NCBI GenBank assembly: GCA_021442155.1
Contig: CM038215.1
Span: 276,260,413 to 276,324,412, forward strand
Source: Cymbidium sinense
Lineage: Eukaryota > Streptophyta > Magnoliopsida > Asparagales > Orchidaceae
DNA length: 64,000 nucleotides
Direction of reading: 5' to 3'
This document shows, in pieces, positions 35,851 through 47,790 of the stretch. The notes below the pieces were generated by a model. That model did no database searches. It had not been told where the DNA came from and saw only the letters and a program-made list of their open reading frames with translations. The translations under genes and the position numbers were made by a program. Numbering within the stretch: the stretch's first letter is position 1; each line of letters starts with the position of its first letter.

Positions 35851-36592
35851 CTTGGTCAAAGTTCAAATACAAAAGAAAAAGAAAAAGAAGAAAAGAAAAA
35901 AAAAATAAAATGAAAAGAAGAAAGAAAGTACAAGGAGCGAAAAAAGGACACTGAGGAAGAAGTAGAGCCGCAAGTTACATTCCACCCACAGTTCATTCTA
36001 CCATTTGGGCATATGGGTAGGATGACTTGACCTCCACTAGGTAGAGGTAGAGGTACATATAGAGACAGTTCCAGAGGTGGAAGATGCCTTGGTTGGCGGC
36101 TAGCAAAATAGGAGTTATGTTCCAATTCACAGAGGTACTCCTGCTACTCACATAGACTTGGAATTCAGCTCGGAGGATGAGTCTCATGTGATTAGCATAC
36201 CACTCAACCCCTCTCAATGGGTTTCATTGGAGGTGACACTCAAAGTATAAATGTATTCAATTAGGATTATGTAAAACCATTAGGCGTAGTTGGAACTTTA
36301 GCTCTAACCCCACTTTCTTCTCAAAAGTTGAGGGTTTAGTATAAGGAAGCCCCTAGATCTTCCATATGTGCCAAAGAGAGATATTGGGATCATCATCCTC
36401 AAGTCCGTAAGTAGATGTAGGACTTGAGGATAATTCATATAAAGATTTAATGGAATTACCTTTTGATTAGTAATTTTATGTTCATAATCTTGCAAAGAAA
36501 GGTTTGATTCCTTAAACATGGGTGCATTCGAGTATTTTGAGAAGCTCTGGACAAAGGATGCATAATCTAGACCAGGATGAGGATTCGGTACA
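35851..36592 (+). pseudogene. Element 1: protease-RT spacer with purine-rich lysine/glutamate tract
   Basis: A ~70 bp almost pure purine tract (about 35,869-35,940) encodes a KEKEKEEKKKK-type stretch in the pol frame. The same tract occurs in element 2 (minus strand, about 50,640-50,705), followed in both by a GAGCGAAA phrase. The rest of the spacer is weakly conserved and interrupted by stops. It could be a basic linker or nuclear-localisation segment, or a second polypurine tract; the sequence alone does not decide. Confidence 0.5.
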
Positions 36593-37560
36593 GTGGGTCC
36601 AATCGATGATGATGGTTACTGCTTAGTTATCACCAATCATCTGGAGTCTAATAGAATCTTCTCAAACCATAATAACTCTTATGAGAATGTGTGTTTAGAA
36701 ACTTTAGATAACCCTTATGATCTCCAAATCAAAGATGCACCTCCAGAATTTGAAGAAGAAATCAATTCAACCATCAACAAGATCAGAGAAATCAACCTTG
36801 GGATAGAAGAAGATCCACACCCCACATACATCAATTCTCTATTTAATGAAGAAGAAACCAATGACTTAGTTAGGCTATTGACTGAGTTTAAGGACTACTT
36901 TGCATGGAGCTATGAAGAGATGCTGGGTTATCCCATCACGTAACAGTCCACAAACTAGTAATAGACCCTAACAAACCCTATCAAGCAAGCTCCTAGACAT
37001 GATTAGAAATCAAACAACAAGTCATTTTAAGTCAAGAAAGATCGATGTTGGTTTTATAAGAAAAAATACCCTACCTGGTTAGCCAGTGTCATCCAAGTTA
37101 AGAAGAAGAATGGCCAAATTTGCATATTTGTTGATTTCAGGGACTTAAATAAGGCATGTCTTAAAGGTGAATTTCTACTTCCTATACTAGAATTAATGGT
37201 GGACATCACCTCATCTCATGCAGTATTCTCCTTTATGGATGGGTCATCTAGCTACAACCAAATCAAGATGGCACTCGAGGATGAAAGAAGAACTACTTTT
37301 TGAACCCCGTTTGAAATCTATTATTATAAGTTCATGCCTTTCGGCCTTAAAAATGCCAGTGCTACATACCAGTGGGCCATGACTCAGATATTCAATGAAC
37401 TCATTCATCATCAAGTTGAATGTTATGTTGATGATCTAGTAGTCAAAAGCAAAGAAAAGTAAGGCTATCTCTTAACTTGAGAGTAGTTTTTGAATGGTTA
37501 AGACAATCCAACCTCAAAATGAACCCCAAGTGTGCATTTGAGTAGCTTCGGGAAGTTCCT
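36593..37560 (+). pseudogene. Element 1: reverse transcriptase domain, broken
   Basis: The open frame 36,593-36,943 ends with LLTEFKDYFAWSYEEMLGY, the conserved entry to gypsy RT. After a frameshift come WLASVIQVKKKNGQI and VDFRDLNKAC near 37,080-37,160, FMDGSSSYNQIKMA near 37,234 (first catalytic Asp), FGLKNAS near 37,340, and YVDD at 37,424-37,435 followed by LVVKSKEK. The fingers/palm motifs are all recognisable, so this was a full RT. Stops (for example after TTF near 37,303) and frameshifts inactivate it. RT would copy the element RNA into DNA, primed by a host tRNA. Confidence 0.85.
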
Positions 37561-38270
37561 TGGTTTGTTGTCCACCGGGAATAGATAGACCAGAAAGATC
37601 AAAACTATATTAGAAATTCCACCCCTAAAAAAGTCTAACTCAACTCAAATCTTTCCATGGGTGGTCGGTGTATTTAAGATGCTTTATCTCCAATCTATCG
37701 AGGAGATGCAAGTCATTTTCAGCACTTGTCAAAAAGGATGCTAAGTTCAAGTGGGATGATGAGTGCCAGCATGCTTTTGAAGACATCAAATAGTATTTGG
37801 TAAAGCCACCAATTCTAGCATCCCCTATCCCAGACAAGCCACTTATCCTCTACACTACTATATTGGATGACTCCCTTAGTGATTTGTTGGCCCAAACCCA
37901 TGACGAATGGAAGGAGAACGCTCTCTACTACCTTAACCATCATGTGATCCCTACTAATGCAAACTACCCACATATTGAGAAATATTGCCTAGCTTTAATC
38001 TTTTCATCCCAAAAGCTATTGCATTAGAAGCTCTCTCATAAGGTAAACTTGATTTCGGGAATCAATCCACTATAGTATCTCATGACATGGCCAACATTAT
38101 CCGAACAGTTAGCATGTTGGTCCATGATTCTCTCACAGTTTGATATTACATTCATACCCTTTTGTGTGGCGAAAGGACATGCAGTAGTAGATTTGTTAGC
38201 AGCACACCCACTTCTTGCTGATTCCCACTTAGTGATGACCTCCCTGATGAACAAATCATGAACTTAGGGG
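37561..38270 (+). pseudogene. Element 1: RNase H domain (RT-linked), broken
   Basis: The open frame 37,797-38,027 reads AKPPILASPI, PLILYTTILDDSLSDLLAQ, ENALYYLNHHVI and NYPHIEKYCLALIFSSQKL, matching gypsy RNase H, which degrades the RNA strand of the RNA-DNA hybrid. The connection segment before it (near 37,630-37,790) and the end after it (near 38,040-38,260) are frameshifted, but match element 2. Confidence 0.8.
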
Positions 38271-38660
38271 ACAATAGCATTCACTATTGGGAGATGTATT
38301 TTGATGGTGCAGCTTCCTTTTAGATAAGAGAATAACCATGATCTACTCTTCCAAGAAAGGCAGGGGTAGGAATTATCTTGTTAACTCCAAATCGTGATGT
38401 CATGAGATTCTTATACTATCTCTCTAGTCCATGCACCAACAAGAAGTATGATGCTTTGATTGTCGCTAGTTAGCTATTACTGTGTCAAAACATCAACATC
38501 TACAAGGATTCTCAACTGGTCATCAACTAGATTGTTGGGTCTTATAAGGTTCTAAAACCTAAGCTTTGTCACTATCATGAGTGCACCATGAAGCTGTTGG
38601 CCCAAATCCCTAAGGTCAATTTACAAGGTTCCTCGAGGAGAGAATGCAGAGATGCTTTGG
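38271..38660 (+). pseudogene. Element 1: second (archaeal-type) RNase H domain, broken
   Basis: It starts MYFDGAASF at about 38,294 (first catalytic Asp present), then a stop, then AGVGIILLTPN, DVMRF and CTNKKYDALI, matching the TN..AEYEAL pattern of aRNH. A second RNase H between the normal RNase H and integrase marks the Tat lineage of Ty3/gypsy. Its function is thought to complement RNA removal; in this copy stops are present (for example near 38,323 and 38,471). Confidence 0.75.
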
Positions 38661-40018
38661 CCAAACTCAAGGAATTGCATGTCGGAAGATGAGTCCATTC
38701 CAATAAGAGTCCAAAATAGACAAGTCTATCCCTTATTGATGCTAAACTCATCAAGAGCTATTCTCTTGAAGGGGAAGTTGCCTTTCCAAAAGGATGAGTT
38801 GATTGAGGCAACCATTCATAGATTACTTGAATATAGAAACTACCTCAAGAGAAATCACAAGCCCATCGATGAAGCAGAGCTCTTTCTTTATGCTCTCGTA
38901 GATGTCACCTTGTACCGACTCTTTTGATCAAATGGTTGTATTTGGACAAACATGAAGCGTAAAAGATCATGACCGATGTACACTCGTGTATACACATCAA
39001 TCTCCAAAGATGAAAGCCAAGATCAAGAGATTAGGATACTATTGGCCTTCGATGATCATAAACTTCATGGATGTAGCTAGGAGATGCCACAAATTTCAGG
39101 TATATTGTGTGGTCCTACATCAACCACCCAACATTCTACATCCTACATTGGCCTAATGGCCATTCGAGTGTTGGGGTACTAACATAGTGGGTCTGATTGA
39201 TCCCTTTTCTTCCAAGGGTCATCGTTCATCCTAGCGCACCGATTACTTTTCTAAGTAAGGTAATCCCACTTGGAGAGGTCATAGCATGTGCTCCAGTTTT
39301 TCAGGAACCATATCATATATAGGTTCGAGGTTCCTCGATGAATTATATCTGATAATGGTATTGTATTCAAGAGCACCAAAATCAACATCTTCTCTAGGAG
39401 ACATAGCATAGATTGGAGATACTCTACTATCTATGATCCTAGGGTGAATGTCCTAGTGGAAGAATTCAACAAAACTCACCTCAAGATACTAAAGAAGACA
39501 CTCGGCGATAACAAGAGACAATGGTATGAACAGCTAGTTGAAGCCTTGTGGGCATACCACACCTTAAATAGAACTCCAACCCAAGCTACCCTATTCTCCT
39601 TAGTGTATGGGTTCAAAGCCGTTCTACCATTAGAAGTTCAACTCCCATCACTAAGGATAGCAATGGGTAGTAAAACCACTATAGAGCAAAATGCCAAGTT
39701 GTGGTTAGAAGAGCTCGAAGGTTTGGAGGAGAGACACCTATGGGCATGCTAGAACCTCAAGTTATATGAATCCAGGATGATTCAAGCTCATAACAAGCTG
39801 GTCATCCTAGATCTTTTCATGTAGGAGAGCTTGTTTTAGTTCCAAGAAGACTAATTGTTGCTCATCGAATGATGGGAGGCAAGTTTGAACCCATTTGGGA
39901 ATGCCCTTTTGTCATAGAGAAGGCATACCAAGGAGGATCTTATCAACTTATTAATTGTAAAGGGGAACACCTGATGCTTCTAATCGATGGGCTCTATTTG
40001 AAAAATTACTACCCATAA
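38661..40018 (+). pseudogene. Element 1: integrase, broken, first catalytic Asp changed
   Basis: After a spacer (open frame 38,652-38,927) comes an H2C2-like zinc segment near 38,975-39,105 (VHSC..., YYWPSMI, DVARRCHKFQ; the last Cys is Phe). The catalytic core has AAC (Asn, 39,181-39,183) at the first Asp position, ISDNG near 39,346 with the second Asp, and VEEFNKT near 39,455 with the Glu. The open frame 39,444-39,752 carries LKILKKTLGDNKRQW and LWAYHTLNRTPTQ. The C-terminus ends near KNYYP and a stop around 40,016. Integrase would insert the cDNA in the nucleus; Asn for Asp plus stops indicate loss of function. Confidence 0.8.
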
Positions 40019-42388
40019 AATAATGTTTGAAAATAATTATCTTTAAAAAATATTCTATTCAAATTCATCAAAATGTTATCTTCATTCAAAGCATTGTTTG
40101 CTTGTTTTTGAATCCATCACAGCGCTACTAGAATAGGTGTGAGAGAACCCAAGCGACATCCTTTCTTGGTGAGATCATAACTGCCATTCATGGAATAATT
40201 TCATCAACTCTTAAGCATGTTTTAAGATAGGTTTAAGAAAACCCAAGTGGCATCTTATCCTCCCCCTAACACAAATATATAAACAAACACATATCTTTTG
40301 TCTCGCTATTTTGATGTTGGAGAAAGCTGTGGTACCAATCACTAGCTACTCTAGGTCGTGACATGCTTACTTGTTTGTCTATGACCCCACTTTTTCCCCG
40401 ACTCCATTGTAAACCATGAAAGTGACTTGTTAGTTTTGTAGATCTCTGCAGCCGGTAAGCTACCTCATGTTGACTTTGTTTAAGAAGATGTAAGCTCACA
40501 CATTCTTCTTGAACTAGCCATCATGCACGACTGTGTATATTTGAGGTTTAGATAAGTCTCCCAATGGATCCTTTTCTCTTGACTACTTTTGAGTTGATTT
40601 AAGTCCCTCGGCATTCACTCCATAGTCTCCTAGGTTGGATAGCATCGAGTTGAAAATAGACTATCTTGGTAATCAATTCTATTGTAGAAGATGTGAGTCC
40701 CGATGCTTTCTTCCTAGGTTGATTGTAGCAAATTGATGAGCACCTTAGGTTGGTTGATGTTCACTATCGATAGTGACTCACTGATGGATACACCACTCTA
40801 GATATGAGTCCCCTTTTTTCTCCTGTTGACCACCAATACTTATAGATATCATATTCTTTATGGGTTTGGATAAAGCCCTTAGTGGCCCCTTCCTTGTTGG
40901 CACACTACTTGGATTATGTCCTTTGCGACCCTATTTAGACAATACCTAGGCTACTCTTGGATTGGACAGTCCCCCTTTCCTAGTAGTCACTCCTATGGTT
41001 GAAGAATTTGTTTAGGATGCACAAATTCTCCTTGGACCAGATGAGAATCTAGATTGATATAAGCTCATTCTCGTATGATCCTTAGAAACCAACAGGGTCC
41101 ATGATAAATAAACCAAACAAACAAATTTATTGCTTATGGATTGAATTCAACCCCCGGCCCTTTCCCAAGCACCATCCTATCTTTGGAAGTGTCAAAAACT
41201 CTATAGGAATTGCCTGACTACCTGCATTGAGATAAGTTCCGGGTCAACACTCTCAAGAGTCACCTTAGGTCGGGTTTAATTTATTTTGCCACAAACAGTT
41301 ACTAATGGTCATTTTGCTCTGAAGATGTAAGTCTACTATGCATTCTTTCTAGCATGACCATAAACTAATGCACCTAGGTCGCTGACATGTTACCTTGCTA
41401 ATGTGTTGCCTAGTGGTCTTTTATTCAGGAAGATATGAGTCCTCGAGCTTTCTTCCCTGAATCGGCCGCTGTAAACTGAAAGGCACCCCTCTGGTTGGTT
41501 AGTTCTACCCCACCGGTAGACTATCCCTTTGGATTAATGAATCTAAGATAGGTCTAGGCTAATAGTAGCCCCTTCTTGGTGGATCTATCATAAACTGAAG
41601 GGATCCATCAAAGTAAAATAAATGAAATTAAAATAAAATGCAATTCAATTAAAATGAAATTAATTTTGATTATCTTTGAGCTGATTTAAGTCCCCTAGTG
41701 GCATTTTCACTCAAGAATGGTGTTGTCCGATTCATTGCATACCAACGATCAACCCAATGATTGATCCCTACTTTGGAAGATGTATCACGCTACACTTTCT
41801 TCCTAATACAGTTGCTGCACGCCAAAAGGCAACCCCTTTGGTTGGATAGTCCTACTATATGGTTAGTAGACTACCTCTTTGGATTGGTAAATTTGAAGTA
41901 GGCCAACGCTGACATGGTCCCCACTCAGTGCGGTCCATCGGAAACTGACAGGGTCCATTTCAAAATTCAAAATTTAAAATCTAAAACAATTCCAACCAAC
42001 CTCCCTAGTGGAGTCAAATTAAATAATCAAATAAACCTGGTTCTCTTCAATAAGATGCAAATCTTTCCAATTTCCCCGGTGGATTACAAATTCTAATTCC
42101 TCGATGGATTTCACAACCTCTTATCCCCAGTGGATAACTTGAATCTTTTTCCCTAGTGGAAGGCTCACATACTCAATCCCTAGTGGATTCCTTCTTCACT
42201 CTCTTATGTCTTTAACAAAAGTAGAGTCATATTGCACTAAGCTTTCTATTCCTTCTACACCTCAGGTTTAGGAATAGATCATTTTTGTTAGTGGTTATGA
42301 TCATTTGGACGTTGTTGATCATCTCAATCAGCACCATTATGTGTGGTCTGCCTTGTCAGTCACACCACACCTATTGGGCGCCCTTTGT
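40019..42388 (+). mobile_element. Element 1: 3' non-coding region between integrase and 3' LTR
   Basis: It matches the reverse complement of 44,008-46,514 and of 17,931-20,395. The first ~1.5 kb is made of diverged internal repeats with phrases such as GATGTAAGTC, CTTAGGTTGG and TAGACTA(T/C). The last 400 bp holds repeated (T)CCC(C/T)(A/G)GTGGA motifs near 42,004, 42,080, 42,126, 42,152 and 42,178. No conserved ORF is seen; open frames at 41,914-42,096 and 42,285-42,482 are not conserved. Immediately before the LTR is ATTGGGCGCCCTTTGT, not a typical polypurine tract. Confidence 0.7.
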
Positions 42389-44007
42389 TGACCTCACTTT
42401 TGGAGTGAGCTCTCAACTTCTCCATCTTATACATAAGACTCCTCTAGGCACTAAGAGTTCCTTAGTTTTAAGACACTTCTAGTGATTAGGTGAACACTTA
42501 ACCTAACCCTAGAGACTTAGAGGAGTTAGCTATAAGAAAATGTTATGCCTTAGGGGTATTAAGAGGACTTGCTTACCCTATAGCTTGAACCTAATCCTTG
42601 CCTCCCTCCTTCAAATCAATCCAAATCAAATCTTAAATTAATTCCAACTCAATTGATATTCTCAAATCACAAATCAATTCTAACTCAATTGATTTATTCA
42701 AATCCAAACTCAAATCCAAATTCTAAAATCCAAATCATGAATTAATTCCAAATCAAATGATTAAAACCCATGATTGAATTCAAATCCCAAAATCTTCCTA
42801 AGCCCTTTGATTTCATCTTATGGACTTAGCCCAAACCAAACTCAAATCACTCCAAACTCAAATGATTTTCTTATAACTCATTTATATCTTCATTTATATT
42901 CATAAATATAAAGGAAGTATAAATTCAAATAGCCAAAACTAAACCCAAAATTAAACCAAAATCCAACTTATACTCTTTTCAAGCTAAATACTTAAACTTA
43001 GCCAAATCATTCTTAAATTATTCCAAACCCTTGGATTTTATCTTCAAACAATCACTCCTTCAATCACATGCCCAAATTTAAATATAAACTACAATAACCA
43101 AACCAAAATCAAACTAACCCAGGTCAAACCCATGTTCATCCTTTTGACTTGAAAATGTCAAAGAACCAAAACCCATTTGACTACAAATCACTTACAATTG
43201 GATCTATTTCCATCATAAGTCTATATGTGAGTTCAACCAAACTTGAACCAAGCCTTGATCAACCAATATTTAGGCTCACTTGACCCAAAGTGACCCAAAG
43301 GACCTTTTGAGCCAAATTCTAATCCAACCAAAGCTTCAATTGGCCAATTATACCCAACTTAGCCCAATTGACCATGAAACCCAACTTGACCTAAAAGGTC
43401 AAATCAACTTGAAATCAAAATAAATAAAAATTAATTGAAACCAAAGCTTGCAATATATTTCAAATGGTCAACCAAGCCTAAACCAACCAATGACCTAACA
43501 ATTAGGTCAAATTGGTCTTGGTCAACCCATTTGACCCAAATGAACCTAAATGAACCAAAACCAAATTGAACCTAACCAATAATACCCATAGGCTCCAAAT
43601 GATCATTTGAACTTGACAACCCATGGTTTGACCCAATTTAACCAATTGGTCAACCCAACCCAATTTGACCTAAATGAATCAAATTGAGCCAAATCAAATC
43701 AAATGAACTCCAAATCACTTGAAATTTGGCAAACCCATTTTGAATCATTTCAAATCTGTCCAAATTAAAATCATGGCCAAATGATCACATTGCCCTTAGG
43801 TCAGTATCCTATGACCAAATTCACTTAGAATTTGGTCATGTCTCTAAGGTGACTTGACATCTTCATTGGTCCACATGGGCACCAAGGGAGGTGGTGAACA
43901 TAACCCAATGAGCTTGGGTCGACCATGACCCAAGGAAAGGCCAAACTGACCTCCGCAATGGCAATTGAACACTTGGAACTCAAAATGCACTCACCTAGCA
44001 CATAAGA
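42389..44007 (+). mobile_element. Element 1: 3' LTR, truncated
   Basis: It begins TGACCTCACTTTTGGAGTGA like the 5' LTR and follows it with indels up to the phrase AATGCACTCACCTAGCACA (5' LTR equivalent near 24,094). It then stops abruptly where the inverted element 2 begins. About 5.3 kb of the LTR is missing, including the TATA region. Numerous substitutions and a several-hundred-base deletion against the 5' LTR (around the 23,040-23,400 equivalent) show great age. Confidence 0.8.
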
Positions 44008-46514
44008 ATCCACTTGACTGAGATGATCAACAACGTTCGAAGGATCGCAAAGACTAACAAAAATGATCTACCCCTAAACGTGAGAGGTAGTAGGAATCAA
44101 GATCTTAGTGCAATTCAACTCAACTTATTGGAAGGGCATAAGAGAGGAAAAAGGATCCAGAGGGATCAAGCATGTGAACCTTCCAATAAGGAAGTAGGTC
44201 CAAGTTATCCGTAAAGGATAAGATTTTGAGTTGGTTTGATATGATTTGGGGAGAAAAGATGCCCTGGGGATTAAGATTTATAACATGCCGTGGATGAGTG
44301 CATGAAACTTCCACTAAGGAAGCAGGTTCAAATTATCCACTAGGGATAAGGACTTGATTTGGCTTGATTTCATGAGGGTTCTACTAGAGAGAGGTATGAT
44401 TTATGCCTTGTTGGGTAGGAATTTGATTTGATTTAATTGGTGGGACATCCACTAGGGATGAAAATTTTATTTGATTTGAGGCTCCAGGGAGAAGATATGA
44501 TTTGGTTTTGAGGGCACATCCGCTTGAGATATGAGTTGGATCCATTGGGGATAAAATGGGTTTAATATATGGATTTCTTTGGTTTATTTGGGTGAAGTAT
44601 CCACTGGGATATGAGTGGATGGATTTAATTTGGATTCCATTGAGGGAGGATGATCCTATCGCGGATGGATCTACTAAGAAGGGCTAATATCGCCTAGTCC
44701 TATCTTAGATTTACAAATCCAAAGGGGTAGTCACCGTAGGTAGAGCTAACCAACCTAAGGGGTGCCTTTCAGTGTGCAATGGTCAAGTTAGTAAGAAAGA
44801 TTATAGACTTACAACTTCCTAAATAAGGAACCACTAGGGTGATCGGTTGATAGAACAACAAATTAAACCCGACCTAAGGACTATTGAGCAAATGTTGCGC
44901 TACTGTGGACTCATATCGACTCAAGAATAGTCAAGATCAATTTTATTTTTTTAAATGGACCCTATCGGTATGATGGATCTACTAAGATGGGGATAAAATT
45001 AGCCTCTCTATCTTAGATTTACAAATCCAAGGGATGGTCTACCAGCCATCAGGGTAGAGTTAACCAACCTAAGGGGTGCCTTTCGATGTGCAATGGTCAG
45101 GTTAGGAAAAAGATTGTAGATTTATAACTTCCTAAAAGGAACCACTAGGGTGTGATAACACAACACAAATCAAACCCTACCTAAAATGCCCGCAGTAACG
45201 GTCAAAGAATGCAATTTACATCTTTCAAAGAAGGACGACCGTGAGGCCTCTGGAACAACAAGTTGAACCTGACCTAAAGGAGACTACTGAGAGAGTGTTG
45301 CATGGGGACTTATTTCAACTCAAAAGTAATCAGACGATTCTTATATGGAGTTTTGCTAACACTGCCCTAAAGATAGGATCCCTGCTTGGGTAAAGGTACT
45401 ATTGGGGGTTTTGCTCCTAATCGATAAGTGAAGATATATATTTATTTTATTTATATATTTTCCGGACTCTATTGCGAGGACCAAACGAGAAGGGCCTTAT
45501 ATAAGCCTAGTTCTATCTCAAATTTATTGAAACATGGGAGATGTATATCCGTAAGATAAATTCTCCAAAACATAGGGTGGCTACTAGAAAAGTGGGATTG
45601 TCCAATCCAAGAGTAACAGAGTAGTCTAAATGGGGTTTCTAAGGCATGATTCAAACAGAGTGCTCATAAGGAGGTGTCGCTAGGGGCTTCATCTAGGACC
45701 CTATAAAGAAAACCTATAGTAGTCAACCTGTGGAGAATGCTTGTAGACTTACATCTACCACGAGTGGTGTATACACCAAGTGGGTCATCACAGATAGAAT
45801 AACTAACCAACCTAATATGCCCATAGTTTATGATGATCAATCTAAAAAAAAGAAGGCTTGTAGACTTACATCTTCATAGATGAAAAGGATCATCGGATAG
45901 TTTATCATTGGGATAGATGCTATTCGACCTAGGGCAACTACCAAGTGGGGAGTCCCGTGTAAGGACTAGACCTAGGCTTGAAGTAGTCAGGAGGAAAGAA
46001 GCCACTAGGGGACTTATCCTAAGCCTTTAATATACTCTACTAGTTAGTGCATGATGGCTAGTTCAAGAAGAAAGCATGTAGGCTTACATCCTCTTAAAAA
46101 AAGTCAATATGAGGTAGCTTACTAGCCACACAGTAAGGCCTACTAAACTAACAAGGCACTCATAGTTTTGCAATGGTTAAGTTAGGAAGAAAGCTTGTAG
46201 ACTTACATCCGCTAGATAAGTAACCACTGGGGTGACACACTAGCAAGGTAGAATGTTAGCCCAACCTAGAGCAACTAATGAGTGAGTGCCACAGGGGGCT
46301 TTATCCCACATCAAAATAGCCCGAGACAAAAGATAAATGTTTATTTTATGTGATTGTGTGTAGTTTGTGTTGGTGTTGTGTTGCCAAAGGATAGACACAC
46401 TTGGGTTCCTTACACCTAATCTAAACACATGTTGGTGTATTTTCAAGCAAGATATTTCTAACCAATATGAAGAGATGGAATTTGAGATGAAAGAAATTTT
46501 ATTGATAATTATAT
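44008..46514 (-). mobile_element. Element 2: 3' non-coding region
   Basis: It carries the same diverged internal repeats as in element 1. On the + strand, TCCACTGGGGA-like motifs occur near 44,293, 44,327, 44,448, 44,539, 44,590 and 44,635, mostly followed by TATGAG or TAAG. Further left-to-right blocks with CCAACCTAAG(G)GGTGCC and TTAGTAAGAAAG recur near 44,750 and 45,070. No conserved coding frame. Confidence 0.7.
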
Positions 46515-47790
46515 TCAAAAAGATTTTGGATAGTATTTCTTCGTGTAGAGCCCATTGATTGGAAGCATGGGCACTCTCCCTTACAATTTATAAGTCGATA
46601 AGATCCTTTTGGTAGGTCTTCTCTATGGAAAGGGCCTTCCCAAGTGGGTTCAAACTTTCCTCCCATCTTTTGAGGGAACAATTGGTCTCTTTAGAACTAA
46701 AATAAGCTCTCCTACTTGAAAACTATAGGATGACCAACTTGTTATGAGCTTGAATCATTTTGGCTTTATACAACTAGAGGTTCTAGCATGCTGGGCGTCT
46801 CGCCTCCAAACCTTGAGCTCTTCTAATCGCATAACTTGGTGTTCTACTCCATTATGATTTTACTACCCACATCTATCATTAATGATGGGAGTTAAACTTC
46901 TAATGGTAGAATGGCTTCAGACCCATACACAGAGGAGAATGGGGTAGATTGAGTTGAGTCTGTATGTAGTCGATAAGCCCACAATGCTTCAACTAACCGC
47001 CATGACACTATTGCGTTATCATTGAGTTTCTTCTTTAATATCGGATGAGAGTTTTGTTAAAGGCTTATGCTAAGCCATTTGCCCTCAGGTAATAGATGGT
47101 AGAATATCTCTAAACTATGCTATGTCTTCAAGCAAAGCTGTTGATTTTAATGCTCTTGACTGTAGTATCATTATCGAATATAATTCAGGCACCCATCCTA
47201 TATATGACATGGATCATGAAAAATTGGAGCACATGCTGAGTTGTGACCTCTCGAGTGGGATTGCCCACCTACTTGGAAAAGTAGTCTGGAAGCTAGAATG
47301 AATTAATGACCCTTAAAAGAAGAAGGATCGATCAACCCACAATGTTGGTACCCCAACCCTCAAATGGCCATGAGGCTAATGTAGATGTGGAATGTTGGGT
47401 GGTTGGTGTAGACCACACCATACATTTGACATTGGTGGCATCTGTAGCTACATCCATGTAGTTTGTGAATATCAAAGTTCAGTAGTATCCTAATCTTTTT
47501 ATCTTGGCTTTCATCTATGATTGGATTGATGTGGTCTACATAAACGAGTATTTGGTCATGATCTTATGGGCTTCGTGTTTGTCCAACGTAACCACATATG
47601 ATCGAATGATTGTCAGGACAAAGTGTCATCCAAGATAGTGTATGAGAGGGCTCTCTGGTTCACCTGATGAGCTAATGACTTCTCTTGAGGTAGTTTGCCT
47701 ATATTTAGATAATCCATGAATGGTTTCCTCCAACCCAACTCATCCTTTTTGGCAAAGAAAACCTCCCCTCTAAGAGAGAGTACATTTTAA
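46515..47790 (-). pseudogene. Element 2: integrase, broken
   Basis: The stop is at 46,515-46,517 after NGLYTKKYYPKSF. The C-terminal block MGGKFEPTWEGPF and GSYRLINCKGECP lies at 46,560-46,680. The core segment near 47,330-47,400 reads WPFEGWGTNIVG, with AAC (Asn, 47,344-47,346) at the first catalytic Asp, as in element 1. Frameshifts and stops separate the blocks, so no active product is expected. Confidence 0.8.

Larger units (their letters stand above)
22098..44007 (+). mobile_element. Element 1: giant Tat/Ogre-lineage Ty3/gypsy LTR retrotransposon, decayed, 3' LTR truncated
   Basis: Order on the + strand: 5' LTR, degenerate primer-binding site, leader, ORF1/gag, protease, RT, RNase H, a second (archaeal-type) RNase H, integrase, long 3' non-coding region, partial 3' LTR. 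The second RNase H between RNase H and integrase, the very long LTR and the long 3' non-coding region fit the Tat/Ogre branch. All coding regions carry stops or frameshifts. With a full-length 3' LTR the element would have been about 27-28 kb. No clear polypurine tract is seen directly before the 3' LTR (the sequence there is GGGCGCCCTTTGT), and target-site duplications cannot be read because both ends are rearranged. Confidence 0.8.

Noticed and set aside
42371..42388. GGGCGCCC palindrome before the 3' LTR as a primer-binding site of a reverse element
   Set aside because: On the minus strand it resembles a TGGCGCC-type site, but the coding direction of element 1 and the good site of element 2 at 57,308 place the primer-binding site at the other end.
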